Source of the DNA: Staphylotrichum longicolle
Lineage: Eukaryota; Ascomycota; Sordariomycetes; Sordariales; Chaetomiaceae
Direction of reading: 5' to 3'
Assembly: GCA_019096155.1 (NCBI GenBank)
Contig: JAHCVI010000002.1
Location: 2,728,001-2,792,000 of the forward strand
DNA: 64,000 nucleotides
Shown here: positions 1 to 12,802 of the stretch, piece by piece
Numbering within the stretch: the first letter of the stretch is position 1
Layout: each line of letters begins with the position of its first letter
Made by a program: the position numbers and the translations under genes
Notes under the pieces: generated by a model
Seen by the model: only the letters and a program-made list of their open reading frames with translations
What the model was told of the DNA's origin: nothing
Databases searched by the model: none

Positions 1-6
1 TTGTAG

Positions 7-1437
7 TCAACTCTGGGATACATTTCCGGTGACGACGATTCCGAGTTTGCTACTCTTGCTCCGGTTTGTACCCACAAAGTGATCGAACTTCACAGTTTCC
101 CTGACCCGCATTCCTTGCAGATAGCGGAGCTTGATCATGACAGCTACAGCGCTGAGCTGGGAGAACGTATGTAAATCTCACCGTTGCTTAGGATTGGGAG
201 ATTCGTTAAGTAACCTGTTTGCTGCAGTCGTACAGGCAGAAATGACCAAGATATCCCTCCTCAAAGCCGGCATCTTACGCAACCACCTTGCCGTTCCCGA
301 GCTAACAACACTTGGCATGGACGGGATCATCAGAGAGCTTCAGGACTGGCATGGACAACTCCCAGAGCCGATGAAGCTGCGTAGTCTGTGCCGAGATGAC
401 TGGCCTCCACTGGTTCGGTGGTCGCTGTACCACCTCCATCTTCTGTACAATGGCGCATTCATGCTGGTGTATCGCCGGATTGCCGCTCATTGCGTCCGGC
501 TCCAGCGGACGGGCCAGGAACTGGCTGGGGCCAGCCCCAACCTGACACTCCAGAGCCTAATCGAGCAGGGAGTCACATCAGCGAGAGACACGGCACGAAT
601 CGTGACCCTTCTCCTCAACGAGCAAGGTGTCTTCAAGCGGTGTTGGATCGTCATGTAAGCCACCCCGACCGCAGGATCTCTCAGTCGCTCACAGTCGCCA
701 GCTTCCAAGCCCACACAGCCTGCATTGTCATCCTTCACAGCGTCGCCCAGAGGCAGCTCCACCGCTTCCCGCCCCTCTCCTGGAAGGAAGACATGGAGCG
801 CGCGCAGCAATGCATCGACGTGCTCGGCTACTGCGGTCAGGTAGACCCTGTCGCTCTGCGTCTGGAAGCCCACCTCTCAGGAATCTACACGAGCTTGTCG
901 CAACTCTCCCCCGAAACAGTGCCTTCATCATTCGCCGCCACCACAACTCAACACTCCATTGAGTACCTCTTTACCACCCCGCCTTCACCAAACCCCACTC
1001 TCCTAAACCTCTCCTTCAACCTTCTCTTTGCCCTCTGCCGACCATGGAGCGACACCCCTCCCACCGCTGTCACTGCCCCCATCCTCAGCACGAACACAAC
1101 CTCCACTACCACCACGGCGCTATCTCCCACTGGCATAGATCCCACGACAGCGAATGAGTCCCAACCCCACATCCTCGATGGCCTCGATTGGGACTTCAAC
1201 AAGGTCGCGCCCTTCCGCTGGGACACAAGTAGCATGGGCATTCTCAAGGGGGGCGAGGCAGCGGTGGAACAGCAGAACTGTTTCTTGGATAGCGAGGGAC
1301 CAAGCGGATGGACTGTGGCCGAGGATTTGGAAGTGGATGCGGACGTGGATGGGTGTGGGCAACGTTCGGAGCAAGCAGAAGCGGAGGTGAAGGTGAATGT
1401 TGACGGGGGTGATGACAGGGGGGCAATAGGACCGTGA
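7..1437 (+). CDS. Fungal-specific transcription factor, C-terminal part (partial gene)
   Basis: Partial 3' end of a nuclear Zn2Cys6-family regulator; the DNA-binding N-terminus lies left of the window. Three exons are readable: 7-166 (preceded by an acceptor TAG at 4-6), 228-654 and 702-1437, with introns of 61 and 47 nt. Joining them gives one frame that carries the helical fungal_trans middle homology region, with stretches such as QAEMTKISLLKAGILRNHL, IIRELQDWHGQLPEPM and SLYHLHLLYNGAFMLVYRR, then FQAHTACIVILHSV after the second intron. The tail from about position 1050 is low-complexity (Thr/Ser, then acidic) and is probably disordered. The target genes cannot be inferred. It converges on the ankyrin gene to its right. 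I am confident of the family, less so of the exact first exon. Confidence 0.8.
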
Positions 1438-1765
1438 ACAAGGAGAAGTGAAGCGATGTGAGGGAGGGGAGCAATATCAGAAAGGTTCAAGTCGTTGTCA
1501 TTGATGGTTGGATTTAAACTGGTCGCGGCCAGGTCAAGAGGGGAGAGGACAATAGGAGATTGGGCAGTGCACACAAATGAGTTCAGTAGGTATGTTGACA
1601 GAAAGATCGAGAATATACACCACTCTCCCATCCTAAATCTGATCCTCCTCAGTTGACTTTGGAAGATTTCCTGCGCCCAAAACTCCAAACTCCAGGCATC
1701 CAGTTCATAAACATTCATGACCATAACCCACCCCCCTAACCACCAGAACTCCAATGTCCAACAAA
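1438..1765. other. Intergenic, convergent 3' ends
   Basis: About 330 bp between the stop codons of two convergent genes. I see no coding signature or repeat; it should hold the 3' UTRs and terminators of both. Confidence 0.5.
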
Positions 1766-4700
1766 TCAAGCCAACAACCTACCCTGCACCACGGGGGTAC
1801 TCACCACCCTCCCCCTCCCGTTCCCCATCCCCGTTCCCATCCTCTCACTCTCCTGCCACCTCCTCAACTCCTCCAAGTTGACCTGCCCAATGATATTTCC
1901 CCGCTGCGTCCTCAGCTCCGTCATCTTCATTTCGTGCTTCTCCCTCGCCCCGGCCACCTTCGCCGCCGCTTTCGCCGTCCGGCCCTCCGCCTCGACCTGC
2001 TTCCGCTTCCAGAGCGCCTCGTACTCTTGTATCATGCGCTGGTTCTCATACGTCAGCTGCTGCGCGTTGCGGTCCTCGCGCCCCTGCCATTGCTGCCGCT
2101 GCACGTCGCGCAGGTGCGCCAGACTGCGCGCGTGCCGGATGTCCTTTGTTTCGGTTTCGAGGGCCACCTTGTCTCGGCGCTGGTCGAGGTGCTGGTGGTG
2201 CGCGTGGTGGCGGTGGGCGAGGTCGGCGTCGCGCTTCTGCGCGAGCATGGCCTGCTCGTCGGCGTGGCGCTGCCAGCGGATGCTGGAGTGGACGGTGGCG
2301 CTGCTGAGCTTGATCTGAGAGTCGTTGTGGTGCTTCTCGGCGGACATTTGGATGGTTTGATGGTGGTCGAGGCCGCGGTGGCGGCGCTTTTGCAAGGCGA
2401 TGTCCTCGCGTTGCTGGATGGTGCGGTGGTGCTTGTCGTCCTCGAGCTGGGCGAGGGCGATGGCTTTTTCGCGCTCGCGGCGGATCGTGTTGGCGTGGTC
2501 TTCTTCGACCAGACGGTTCTGGCGCTCGCGGGCACGGCGGTCCCGCTCATAGTCCCGAATTTCTTCCGGGAGACCAACTGCATCGGGTGGTTGGATTTGC
2601 TCAATGGTGGCGTAGAAGCGGTCTTCGCAGCCGTGGGCTTTGAGAAGCTCCAGAATGGCCTCAGACGGGTTGCTGATAATGCCCTTGGTGACATACATGG
2701 TGGGCGAGTAATGGAGGTTGCCTTGCTGGTAGGTGTTTTCGTGGCTGTTGAGAGTTCGGTACAGTATCCGGTCCAGCAGGAGGCGGGTAATGACTTCGTT
2801 GTGTTGATTGTCGAGAGCAAGAAAGATGACAGTTTTGCCGTGAACTTTCAGGAGTGGGCTGGCCTCCACCGAGGAGAGGAGGTCGAGCGCTTCTTCAGCA
2901 GCGGCAATGTCGGTCGGGGGAAGAGCATTCAGGGCAATCTCCCCCAACGCCGTCCGCCCTCCGTGCTTGATCGACCTGTAATTGGCGTCATGCCCTGCCT
3001 CAATCAAAAGCTTCATCACTTGTACGTGAAAACCGCGGGACGCTTCGTGGAGGCTCCCATCATTCACCACAGGCCTGCACTTCAATAAGAGCTTGACGAG
3101 CTCTGCGTCCCCGGCCCGAGAGGCGTAGAAGAGCACCGAGTGACCCAAAGAGTCTTTTGCGGACACTCTTGCCCCGGATTCCAGTAGCATCCGCACAATG
3201 TCTATTCGCCCGTTCTTAACCGCCAGCAAAAGCGGCGTGGTCCGGGATCTCGGTGTGGTGTATGAGATGTCGGCTAGGCTTGTTAGCAGTGGAACATTGA
3301 CGACGGATGATATTCCGACTTACCACCATGTCGAATAAGCGAATCAATAACGGTTGTGTCGATGAGTCCCTCTTCTTGGAGGAGAGTCCACATCAAGACG
3401 GATGCTGGTTCCAGTTCCGAACTGACGACCCTGTCCTCCCGATCCCGAAGAAGCTCGGAGAATACCTGCATTGGCACCGTCGTCTCGAGTCGGCACCCCA
3501 GACCAACAAACTCAAGAATCCTTGTTGAATCGCCATACGCCTTGAGGCACTGGAAGATCGGAGGTGGCATGCCTGGAATAGACCGGTTGAAATCGGGAAC
3601 GGCGGATCGCTGGTCTGTGAAGATGTTGATGAGAGCTGCAAGAGCAGTGGCTCATCGTGGTGAGCCATGATGGCTGCTGTGAGTGCGAGTGTGGCGGATG
3701 AAGTTGTGGCACTGTTGGCCAACAAAAGAGACAAGAGATGTGGGTCGCCTCGACTGGCGGCAATGCTGATGACCTTCCCGTTCTCATGATTAATCGACAT
3801 TGGCAGCAAACAACTGGCGCAGCAGAACCTCAGCGAGCCCTGCCTGAGCCGTTTGACACGCGAGATGGTCGACGACTTCCACCATTGCCCGTCCAGTGGT
3901 AAACCCAGAAGCTCCTTGTTGCAGAGAAAGCTCTAACACCTCGACATGTTCAAGTGCAATCCACTGTCTGCCACAGCTGATGAGAGCGGAGAAAGCCTGG
4001 CCATAAATGACTGCATCGTGGCCCACATACTCCGACAAGAGACGGAGGAGGTCCCTGTCAAGAGTGGAGGCTGCATGCTTCACGCAGACTCCATCCTCGT
4101 GTGCCGCCTCAGCTCCCGAATCAAGCAACATCTTGACGAGGACAGTATCGGTTTCTTGCTCCAATACGGCATGTTTCAGTGCTGTGTTGAGGTGATCGAT
4201 TTGCAATCGGCCCACAAGCTCACTGAAAAGAAGTCGCCGGTCTGGCTTGGGGGCTCGCAGTGCCTCCAAGACGGTGGTGAAGAGAGCCTTGTAGCCGATC
4301 CCTTGACCCAGGAGCAAATGGAAAGTTTCTGGTCGGAAGTTGCGGATGGCGTAGATGAAGACCTCGCCGTCGTTGTAGTTCACAGATGCACGTGTGAGCA
4401 GTAACTCGACAATGCCGCTTCTCTCTAGTTAGCGGTGAGTATCGTAATGAAGAGGAAGTGTACTTACGCGTTGCCAGGCTCCGCTTTAAGAATCTTTACC
4501 AGCGCTTTTCCGGCAGCATCTTCATTGACCTGTCGACGAACCAGCATTTCGACAAGGTGGCGCTTCTTCTGCCCATCCCGGACGTCCATCGCCCAGGTCA
4601 GGGCCGTGCCCAGGGAGTCGGGTGAAGGTTCTTTCGCCAGGATCTCTTCAGTCACCTCAACGCATGCCGAACGAACGGCAATTTGCAAGGCTTCGCCCTT

Positions 4701-5960
4701 TCCGAAATTGACATCGGCTTTTCCTTCATGAAGCAGAAGGTAAAACAGCCTCATGTCACGCTCAATGCTCATTTTGTCGCCGCGCCTCATATTTGACACG
4801 AGGCAGTGGACAGTCTTGACGAGGGCTTCTGCGGCACATGGTCCTTGAGCGCCGGACTCGATCAAAAGGCGAGTAGCCTCGTATCGGAACCGCGGGCTGC
4901 CAACACCAACGGTCTGTGAGATGGCAACGCCAAGGCTCGGGGGAGACGGCTTATACTCGAGAAGCTTCGTGACAACATCCAACTGCTCGGCGCGGACTGC
5001 CTCAATAAGGGCGGCTGCCTCATATTGTCCTGGCGGCCTTTTGTGCCGTAGGACGATACCAATGAGCTGAATGTGGCGGCGCCTCACGAGCTCGACCAAG
5101 CCTTCGGTTACCAGACGCATCGTTTCGGGCCCGCTGGCCCCTGCCGACAGACACAGCTCGAGCATTTGACGGTTTAGTGTGCTGTCGTTCTCTCCAAGCA
5201 GGTGGCGGAGCTTGCCGATTGCAGCATCGAGAGAGCGAGATGAGGCTTGAACCGAACCGGATAACAGAAGGGCGACAAGATCAGGTCGAGATATCTCCAC
5301 GGCTCTTGTCAATGCGACGGCATCTCCATAGTTGACATCGGCCCAGTGGTCCAGCAACAGACGCACAACCTCCATTGATCGGTTCTCAACCGCAATCCGG
5401 AGCCCCGTCGACCGGCAACGCAAACAAGGCAAGTGGTGGCCGGAGAGAAGCACCTTGAGGAGTTGCACTTGATCATGGTAGACAACTTCCTGGAAGTCAT
5501 CATGGAGATTGACCGGGCTCGCCCCGTGCTCGAGCAAGGCGGCCAAGACGGCCAGGTCGCCTCTGGCTATGGCGTGGTGAAGCACGGCGTCAAGGTTGGC
5601 CTGGTCGGCATGGGCGGCAAGTTCCTTGACGGTCTCGGGTCGGCACCGGATCACGGCCCGGAGGAGAATGTTGCTCCTCTCGCCCGGCTGGTTCCGCTGC
5701 GTGATCTTGTTCCAGGTCGTCGAGTGCCTTCGCCGCACAAAGTTGACGTCGGCTCCCAAGGCGAGCAGTGCCTTCACGACGCCGAGGGAGCCATCGGCTT
5801 CGATGACCTCAGCGAGGACTTTGTTGAGCTCCCGGGCTGTGAACTCGGTGCCGGCTTGTGAGGACAGTCGGTTCCGGACCCAGGAGAGCGTTGGGCCGTC
5901 ACGGTCGATAGCCCGCTGGGCCTGGAGAAGTCTCGTGGCCTGCTTGATCTCGGAATCCAT
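1766..5960 (-). CDS. Large ankyrin-repeat protein with C-terminal coiled coil (frame breaks)
   Basis: About 1,350 codons of ankyrin repeats followed by a long Arg/Glu/Gln/His-rich coiled coil (last ~280 residues). Exons on the minus strand: 5960-4468, 4420-about 3790, a broken stretch 3790-3324, and 3273-1766. Intron ends fit consensus: GTAAGT at 4467, and GTAAGT at 3323 with acceptor TAG before 3273. After the last splice the text reads RHGADISYTTPRSRTTPLLL, a good ankyrin repeat. Repeats include VVKALLALGADVNF, LAALLEHGASPVN and VVRLLLDHWADVNYGDA. Two frame breaks interrupt it, near 3790 (ANVD then NHENGKVISIAASRGDP) and near 3640 (DEPLLLQL then LINIFTDQRSAVPDF); each resumes sensible protein in another frame. 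The true N-terminus may lie upstream, since in-frame codons HPGDD precede the chosen ATG and an acceptor-like CCAG sits just before. Such proteins resemble the sensor arms of fungal STAND receptors, but no NACHT domain is visible. Confidence 0.72.
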
Positions 5961-7140
5961 GTCATCGCCGGGATGCTGGAGATGGGAGACGCAAAGTCAG
6001 GTAAGGCCTAGAGTTGACGAGTGGTGTGCGCAGCATTGTTGACGAAAGAGGATGGAAGGGATCCAAGCACCTTTCAGAGTTGAGTCCTGAAGAATGTGGG
6101 TTCGTGGTCACCGCATCGACCGAGTCGAGCACCAACAAGGCTCCGGGCCACTTTGGTGCGTGCCATGGCTGCTGCAGGTCGCAGACTTGAAACCATGGCT
6201 GCAGCGGTCAACAGCCATTCGCTTCTCGACTCGTCGAGCCCAACAGGTTGGAACGCTATCAGCTCAGGGCTGGGTTGCGCTGCGCCGCCATCCATGCGTT
6301 GGGGTTGTTGTGCATCGCCCATTTGGGTGGGGTGCCATGCATGCAGAGCGATCCCGCGTGTCGAGCTGGAGCAACGGTCACCACTCGTTTGGTTGGGTCC
6401 CAGCGCCCCGAGTCTGCATCAGTAGCCGCTGAAACAATCGCGATCCCTGGAAAACCCGCGAATCCACACCGGCAATTAAGCGCTGTGGACATGGGTTTCC
6501 GCCCCTTCGGCCAGAACGCGACCAGAACACGTCCCGAAGAAGCCGGCAGCGGGGATGATGGGGACGACACACTGAACCAACAATTGGATGCCACGACGGC
6601 CCAGGCAGCAGCAGCAGCAGCAGCCCTGTTTGCTGAACGGTCTTCTCATCTGGCCCCCAGGAGTGCATGATGCACGTTGGATGGTGCGCTACCTGGGCTG
6701 AACTGGGTCAATTGAAGAAAAGACGTGGGACTCTTGCAGGCCTGTCCCAGTTGAGATGCAGGATCCAGAACCGGATTTTGAATTCTCGATTTGTGTGGGT
6801 GTGCAAGCGCCTTCCCTTGTTCAAGGCCATTCTCGAGGCCCAGCTGGAACACTCGACCCGATCTGGAAGGCTGCCTGCTTGCTCCTGCCGGGTCATCTTT
6901 GGTGGGGAGTTGACTCAGGCAAGATGGAGACAGGGAGAAATGATGTGAACTGGCAGGCACGACTGCAAGCAAATTCAACAGATGAAGTTCAGGTTTTGTT
7001 GGGAAGCATCGCCCTTCAATTTTGGTTGCTGCCTTGAGGCACTGAGAGCTAAACGGACCTGTTCAGAGTCACTCACCCAACTCCAAATCGCTCTGCTGCA
7101 CCAGCGCCCAAATATCCGTAATAACTCTGATAGCGGTCGC
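5961..7140. other. Intergenic, 1.2 kb, with a short CAG tract
   Basis: Lies between the start of the ankyrin gene and the end of the MFS gene. Several open frames of 80-140 codons exist, but none shows a domain, a sensible start context or splice support. A short CAG tandem tract sits at about 6605-6624. Upstream exons of the ankyrin gene could lie in 6000-6100. Confidence 0.4.
6605..6624. repeat. (CAG)n microsatellite
   Basis: About six and a half perfect CAG units in non-coding sequence. Confidence 0.8.
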
Positions 7141-8992
7141 TCATTTTGTGCTCCGGAGTCCGCGTGCCCTCGCCAGGAGAGCGGTGCACACGGCTGCGGC
7201 AGCAACCGCCGTGGATGCCGCAAACGAGAACCGGAGGCCGTCGTAGTAGACGAGTCGCGCTTTGAGCTGCACATCTGGGGGTAGAGTCCTGATGGCCGAG
7301 ACCGAGTGCCGGATCTCTTCGATAACCTGCGTCGCGCCCTGGTGTAAGTATCTCGCCTGTCCGCAGTCTTGCACACGTAAAACATCGCAAACAGCAAGGA
7401 AAAGGGGCGTACTCTCCATTTGTCTGGTATCTCGCCCAAAGCATCCGGAAGCCGGACGCTGAGCGTGGTTTGCACAATGGCAGAAGTGATGGCGACGCCA
7501 TACACGGTTCCCAACGAGCGGATGAGGTAGACCGTCGAGGCACAAACGGCGTGATCTGGACAACTGGTAAGGAACACCACCACCACTTTTGTTTCCTGCT
7601 TTGGACTGCTCACCTGCGTGGTCAAATGTGGCGAGTGACGTGAACAGAATGCCCGGATACACAATCCCCTGGCCCAGGTTCGCTGGGAAGATGTACACGT
7701 AGTACTTCCACACGGAGTCTTGGAAACCAAGGGAAGTCACCAAGCCATTGCCGAGAACCATGAGCAACGCGCCGATGCGCACCAGAGTCACGAGCTTTCC
7801 CCATCTCGACATCACAACGCCGGCGATGAGGCCACCAATGGGAGTTGCCAGAGAGGGGATCGCCAGGCGAGCTCCAGCCGCCGTTGCAGAATCGAGCAGG
7901 ACGACTTGAAAGAACAGGGGCAGGTTGAACAGATACTGCAGTTGGAGTGTTAGAGATTCAGACACGGTCATTGGAATCGCTGCTTACTCACCGCGTACGC
8001 AGACATGCCAACGCAAATGTTTGAAAACTGGACCAAAGCAGGCAGCTTCCCGTGCAGAAGCCGAAGCGGAATGACCGGGATGGCGCGAGTTTTTGCCTCG
8101 ACAACGAGGAAAAGGCCGAGGAGCACGAAACTGCCAACGAGAGAGCTGACCACCCACGGGCTGCTCCAGGGGAGCTCATTTCCACCAAGACTGAGGCCAA
8201 CGAGCTGCAGAGAAATGGCAATCACGAGCAAGAAAGCTCCAGTGAAGTCCACTCTCGCCCAGGTGTCTTTGAAGCTCCGGCCGACCCCAAAGCCTCCTTC
8301 GGGGTTCTTGACGACCAGGGCACCGACGAACAGCGCAAAAACCGAGATTGGGACCTGAAGAAAAAAGCACCACCGCCAGCCAATGCCGTCGGCGATCGAT
8401 CCACCAAAGGAGGCGCCGCAGATGGCGCCAAACCCAAACATGCCGTTTTGGAGCGCCTGGTACATGCCACGCTTCCGGAAAGGGATCATGTCCGAGTTCA
8501 CAATGGTTGCTTCGACTCATGTCAGCACCCTCACTGAACTTGCACCTCGCAGGGTAACATACCCATCGTCATGAGTCCTCCGCCCCCAAACCCAGTCAGC
8601 GCACGCATGCAGTTGAGCAACACAATGTCACCAGCCACACCGCAGCCAAGACAGCCAAGGGCAAAGGTGATGGTCGAGATGAAGAAGCAGATTCGACGCC
8701 CAAAGATGTCCGACACACGACCGTACAGGGGCTGGAATGCCGTGCTCGTCACCAGGTACGATGTGGTCAGCCACGATGCCGTGTTCGCTGCGTCGAACTC
8801 GGAGCTGATCACCGCATACGTAGCCGCCGTGATGGTTCCGTCGAAGCCGTACAGGAATACGTTTGACATGATCGCCACCTGAATCCAGAGAAAGCCCCGA
8901 GGCGGTTTCCAGGTATCCTCCTCGGGAGCGCGAAGAAGCGGCTGATCCTCGCGAGCTGGAGCAGTTCCATCGTCGGCTTCTGAAGATGTCAT
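7141..8992 (-). CDS. MFS multidrug-type exporter (DHA2/DHA14-like)
   Basis: A plasma- or vacuolar-membrane proton antiporter of about 542 residues. Five exons: 8992-8563, 8509-7992, 7935-7614, 7555-7413 and 7356-7141; all joins keep frame and use GT-AG ends (GTATGT, GTGAGT, GTGAGC, GTACGC donors). The N-terminal ~45 residues are hydrophilic and acidic. TM1 follows (VAIMSNVFLYGFDGTITAATY, ending in the family's DGTI pattern), then SWLTTSYLVTSTAFQPLYGR and GRVSDIFGRR, the MFS loop 2-3 motif, then ALTGFGGGGLMTMG and GWRWCFFLQVP, both typical of 14-TMS drug exporters. The start at 8992 was chosen because upstream codons lack conservation. A divergent ASST-like gene begins 1.1 kb away. The substrate cannot be told; toxin, drug or metabolite export is usual for the family. 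Confidence 0.88.
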
Positions 8993-10118
8993 GTTTTCAG
9001 CCAATCCTTCACAAAAACTGAGAAAGATCAAAACAGTCGATCTGGTGTTTCCGGCTAGAGTTGAGGGATGAATTTCAGAGGGCAAAATTCTCAACGCAGA
9101 GGTCAATGTTTCCTCATCCAGCGACACTGTGCAACAAAACAAGGAATTTTGTGGATGTCGAATTGTGGGTGCCGATCGGTCAGGGGTCAACACCCGGTAG
9201 CGGCATAGCCTCGATACAACCATCTTCTCCCCCTGAGTCACGCCGAGTCCGCCCCAGCATTGCGGAGCTGTCACCGGCCGCTAACGGTTTCCCCAGGGGT
9301 ATTGCGGGTCCTCTGCCGTTTGCCGTGGCTCCGGTCCCGGAACCACCCCGCAAGAGCCCTCTCCGTCTCCCAATCACGGCGATACAACCGGATTCCAGCA
9401 GCATAGGTTGCATTAGACTCCTGGACCGACCAACCGGACAGAGACACGATCAGCCTGTCGCCATTGAGAACTTGAATGATGAATTGGTGTTCTTTGGCTT
9501 CGATTCTGAGCCATTGACCAATCAAGAAGGAGGCCAGTTAGCAAGTCGGCTGGGAGCTCGAACTGGTCACATCGGGGTGCAACCTTGCGGGGATGGAGGT
9601 TGTTTTCAACGCGAGAAGCTCGAGTTCTGTTTGGTCAACCCGACTTGGCATGTTTCCTTGCAATTCTGTGTCCGGAGATCGTCGAATGGTGAGCTGGAAA
9701 CTCACGCCCCCGCGTTGGTGACGTCTTCTACCTGCGTCTTTGCAGAACCTGCACCGACTGAGAGTCCTCGTAGAAAGTATTGAGCCACGGGGTCCCTCCA
9801 TGGCGTGATTTTTGTCTCCCTTCACGCTTCTCACTTCTGGGTTAGCAAAGCAATCGGGTTTCGACTTCATAAGGGCGTGATTTGCCACTGAAAGTTGAAC
9901 CATCATCTTGTCACACCCATCCTTCCTCACAGCCGGAGCAAGGAGAACGTCCCGCAATAACAAGTCTGCCAACTGAAAATCGACCGAGGAAATCGTGGAG
10001 GAAAAGATAATACATCTTCAGGAGCGTAGACTAAGCAAAGGTGAATGTACCTATCGATAGACGAGATGGAGGTGAAGGTGGCTGACGCACCTAGCTCGAC
10101 CCCTCAAGCCGCACCACC
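8993..10118. other. Divergent intergenic region, 1.1 kb
   Basis: Separates the MFS exporter (minus) from the ASST-like gene (plus). A 240-codon open frame (9061-9783, plus) and a 144-codon one (9538-9972, minus) overlap each other; neither has a recognisable domain. I treat the region as a double promoter. Confidence 0.4.
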
Positions 10119-11878
10119 ATGAGATCCGTGGCCTCGCTGCTTGCGGCCTACCTGCTGCTTGGACCGGTCTCTGCCGACTGGCAGTTCCGCTCCCGGACCG
10201 ACCTGGCGCCGCCCCGTCTCAATATCACCATCCCGGCCACCAAGGACGTCGAAAAGGGGTACCTCTTTGTGGCCCCTTTCGCCGGGTACCCTGATACTCC
10301 GACCGAACAGCACGGTCCGCGCCAGGCCGGCCCCTACATCTTCCGTGATGACGGCGACCTGGTGTGGTCGGGCTACGGCATCTACAGCATCTGGGCGACC
10401 AACTTCCAGGCCGCCCGCTGGAAGGGCAAAGACGTGCTGTTCAGCTTCGAAGGTGACCACAATGCCGGCTACGGCCACGGCCACGGCCACATCACCATCA
10501 TGGACCAGCACTATGAGACCATTCGCGAGCTGCGCGCCGGCAACCACAAGCTGGTCGACAAGCACGAGTTCCACGTCATCAACGAAGAGACTGGCCTCAT
10601 CCAAATTTACCAGCCCGTCCCGCGTGACCTGACCGCCTGGGGCGGCAGCTCCGAGCAGCAGTGGATTGTCGATGCCATCATCCAAGGTATGTTCCATCTC
10701 TCACCACCTTCCACCTTCTACCCACCGTCCGTCGCTAACCTCCTCACCCAGAACTCGACATCGCCACGGGCGCCCTCCTCTTCGAGTGGCACTCCCTCGA
10801 CCACGTCACCCCCTCCGAGGCCATCCTCCCGCTCAACCCGGGCCAAGCTGGGTCCGGCTACAACTCCTCGGACGCGTGGGACTATTTCCACATCAACAGC
10901 GTCGACAAGGACGCCGCGGGCAACTACATCGTCTCGGCGCGCGACGCGTGCGCCGTGCACAAGATCAACGGCACGTCCGGCGAGATCATCTGGCGCCTCA
11001 ACGGCAACCGGTCCGACTTCAAGATGGGCAAGGGCACCAAGTTCTGTTTCCAGCACCACGCGCGCTGGCTGCGGGAGGACGCCGGGGACGGCGTCGAGGT
11101 GATCAGCCTGTACGACAACTCGGCGCACGGCACCGAGCACGGCGAGGGCAGGGAGGTGCACACCGCCGAGGAGAGCAGCGGCAAGATTCTGAGGCTGGAT
11201 ACGAATCGCTGGACCGCCGAACTGGTGCAGGGATATTACCCGCCCAAGGGGCACAAGCTGCTGTCCAAGAGCCAGGGGTCCACGCAGGTGCTTCCCGGGA
11301 AGGGGAATGTGCTGGTGAACTGGGGGTCCGAGGGGGCCGTGACCGAGTACACGCGCGACGGGGACGTGGTGTTCCATGCGTACATGGACAGCGGGGCGCT
11401 GGGAGTCGGCGTGGAGAACTACCGCGCGTTCAAGTTCAACTGGACGGGGCTGCCAAACGAGGAGCCCGCGGTTGTGGCGCTCGAGGGCGAAGAGGGCACC
11501 GCAGTCTACGTCAGCTGGAACGGCGACACCGAGACGGCGGTGTGGCGCTTCTTCGAGGTGGTCGATGGGTTCGGCTCGCGCTCGTTCCTCGGCGAGGTGG
11601 AGCGCAAGAGCTTCGAGACCAAGTTGGTCGTCCCCGGAAAGAAGAAGGTTGGGCGTGTTGCGGCCGAGGCGGTTGACAAGCGCGGCAAGGTCCTGCGGGC
11701 CACCCGCGAGGTCGCTGTCGAGCCCGAGGTGTTGCTCGCCGGGTCGGGGAAGGCGAAGCCTGGTGTCTCTGGACAGTCTGCCGTCGAAAACCAGGCAGTC
11801 TTAGGCAAGGGATCCGCCACGAGCCGCTGGGAAGAGTACGCCGTACTCAAGTTCTTCCGCCTGGCGAAGGACCTCTGA
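10119..11878 (+). CDS. Secreted arylsulfotransferase (ASST)-family protein
   Basis: Predicted 564-residue secreted protein. The signal peptide (RSVASLLAAYLLLGPVSA) is expected to be cut before DWQF. Two exons, 10119-10686 and 10752-11878, with a 65-nt intron (GTATGT...CCCAG). The mature part is beta-propeller-like and matches the fungal arylsulfotransferase family: GPYIFRDDGDLVWSG, ITIMDQHYETIRELRAGN, EFHVINEETGLIQIYQP, WDYFHINSVDKDAAGNYIVS, SGEIIWRLNG, FCFQHHARWL, STQVLPGKGNVLVNWG. Family members carry the Pfam ASST label, but few fungal ones have been tested, so sulfotransfer activity is only an inherited guess. Several N-glycosylation sequons (NSS, NGT, NRS, NWT) fit secretion. Codon use is strongly GC3-biased, as in well-expressed fungal genes. 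Confidence 0.85.
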
Positions 11879-12802
11879 ACAAGCACACTCTGCCGGCCTT
11901 TCCGACAAGCTTAAGCTCCCGGCATTCGATCTGTTTCTTGCGGCACGGAACGCCGCATTGTGGGTACCCGATGTACCACATTGCTTGATTGTCCACCTTC
12001 GTTCTTTTAAGTTATACTGACATCCACTCGTTCCTGTCTTTACTTCGCCTCCCCCTTTTCACTCATTTCTGGCTTCTCTCGGGGGCTCGGGCTCATTCTA
12101 CAGACTCGTTTTACAGGGTTCAGAGAGTGAGTCGGGTACGATGATAGCTTCTAGCTTGGTTGGGTTTCGAAACACATATGATATGTAGCGAGGTAGCTGA
12201 ATCCACTCACTACTGCAGTAGGTACACATTGCCTGAGGTGGCAGTGCCGTGTAGTTGAGTGGTCCTTGGCGCAGGCCACAGATCCTTTTGTCAGGCTGAA
12301 TGACACATGCCAATTCCGTCTACGAGTGATGGATCTGGACTCGGAAATGGCGCGGTTGTAGAGCACCTCAAGCTCTGGATTCGCGACAAGGGCCATGTTT
12401 TTGGTAGCTGTTCCTCTGTTCTGCGGCCGTGTTGGAATCCAGTGGTGAGCGTCGAACCATGATCGGCAATCAGGTCGTCATATAAACTATTGAGGGTGGG
12501 GTCATTACCTTGACTGTAGTTGGCGAGATTCTCTGGAGCAGGTTGGAGAAACAAGACATGCCAGACCTCGTTCACCTCCTTATCACATCAGAACCGAATT
12601 AAACCAGGGGTAACTTTGCTCGGCCAAAACGTTTTATCCCACCCTGGACTTGGGTCGTCTAACTTGTCGAACCACTACCGGTACCTACTTGTAGACATGA
12701 ACTAGGAGCTAGGATATCGAGGAGACAGCTTTCTTCGTGGGCGGGAGGACGCCAGAGTGCTAAAGACACTGGAGAGCATTCAATGTATGCTAGCAGAAGG
12801 AT
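11879..12802. other. Intergenic, 0.9 kb
   Basis: Contains overlapping minus-strand open frames at 12098-12396 and 12291-12575 (about 70-95 codons) without recognisable domains. They may be remnants or chance. Otherwise it holds the tail regions of two convergent genes. Confidence 0.35.

Noticed and set aside
1754..3088. 444-codon plus-strand open frame opposite the ankyrin gene
   Set aside because: Val/Leu/Ala-rich shadow of the Arg/Glu/His-rich coiled coil on the minus strand.
6094..6670. Group of overlapping 80-140-codon frames
   Set aside because: All six frames are equally open with no protein-like patterning; probably a GC-rich intergenic stretch.
9061..9783. 240-codon plus-strand open frame
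   Set aside because: No domain, weak composition, lies in a divergent promoter region and overlaps an opposite open frame.
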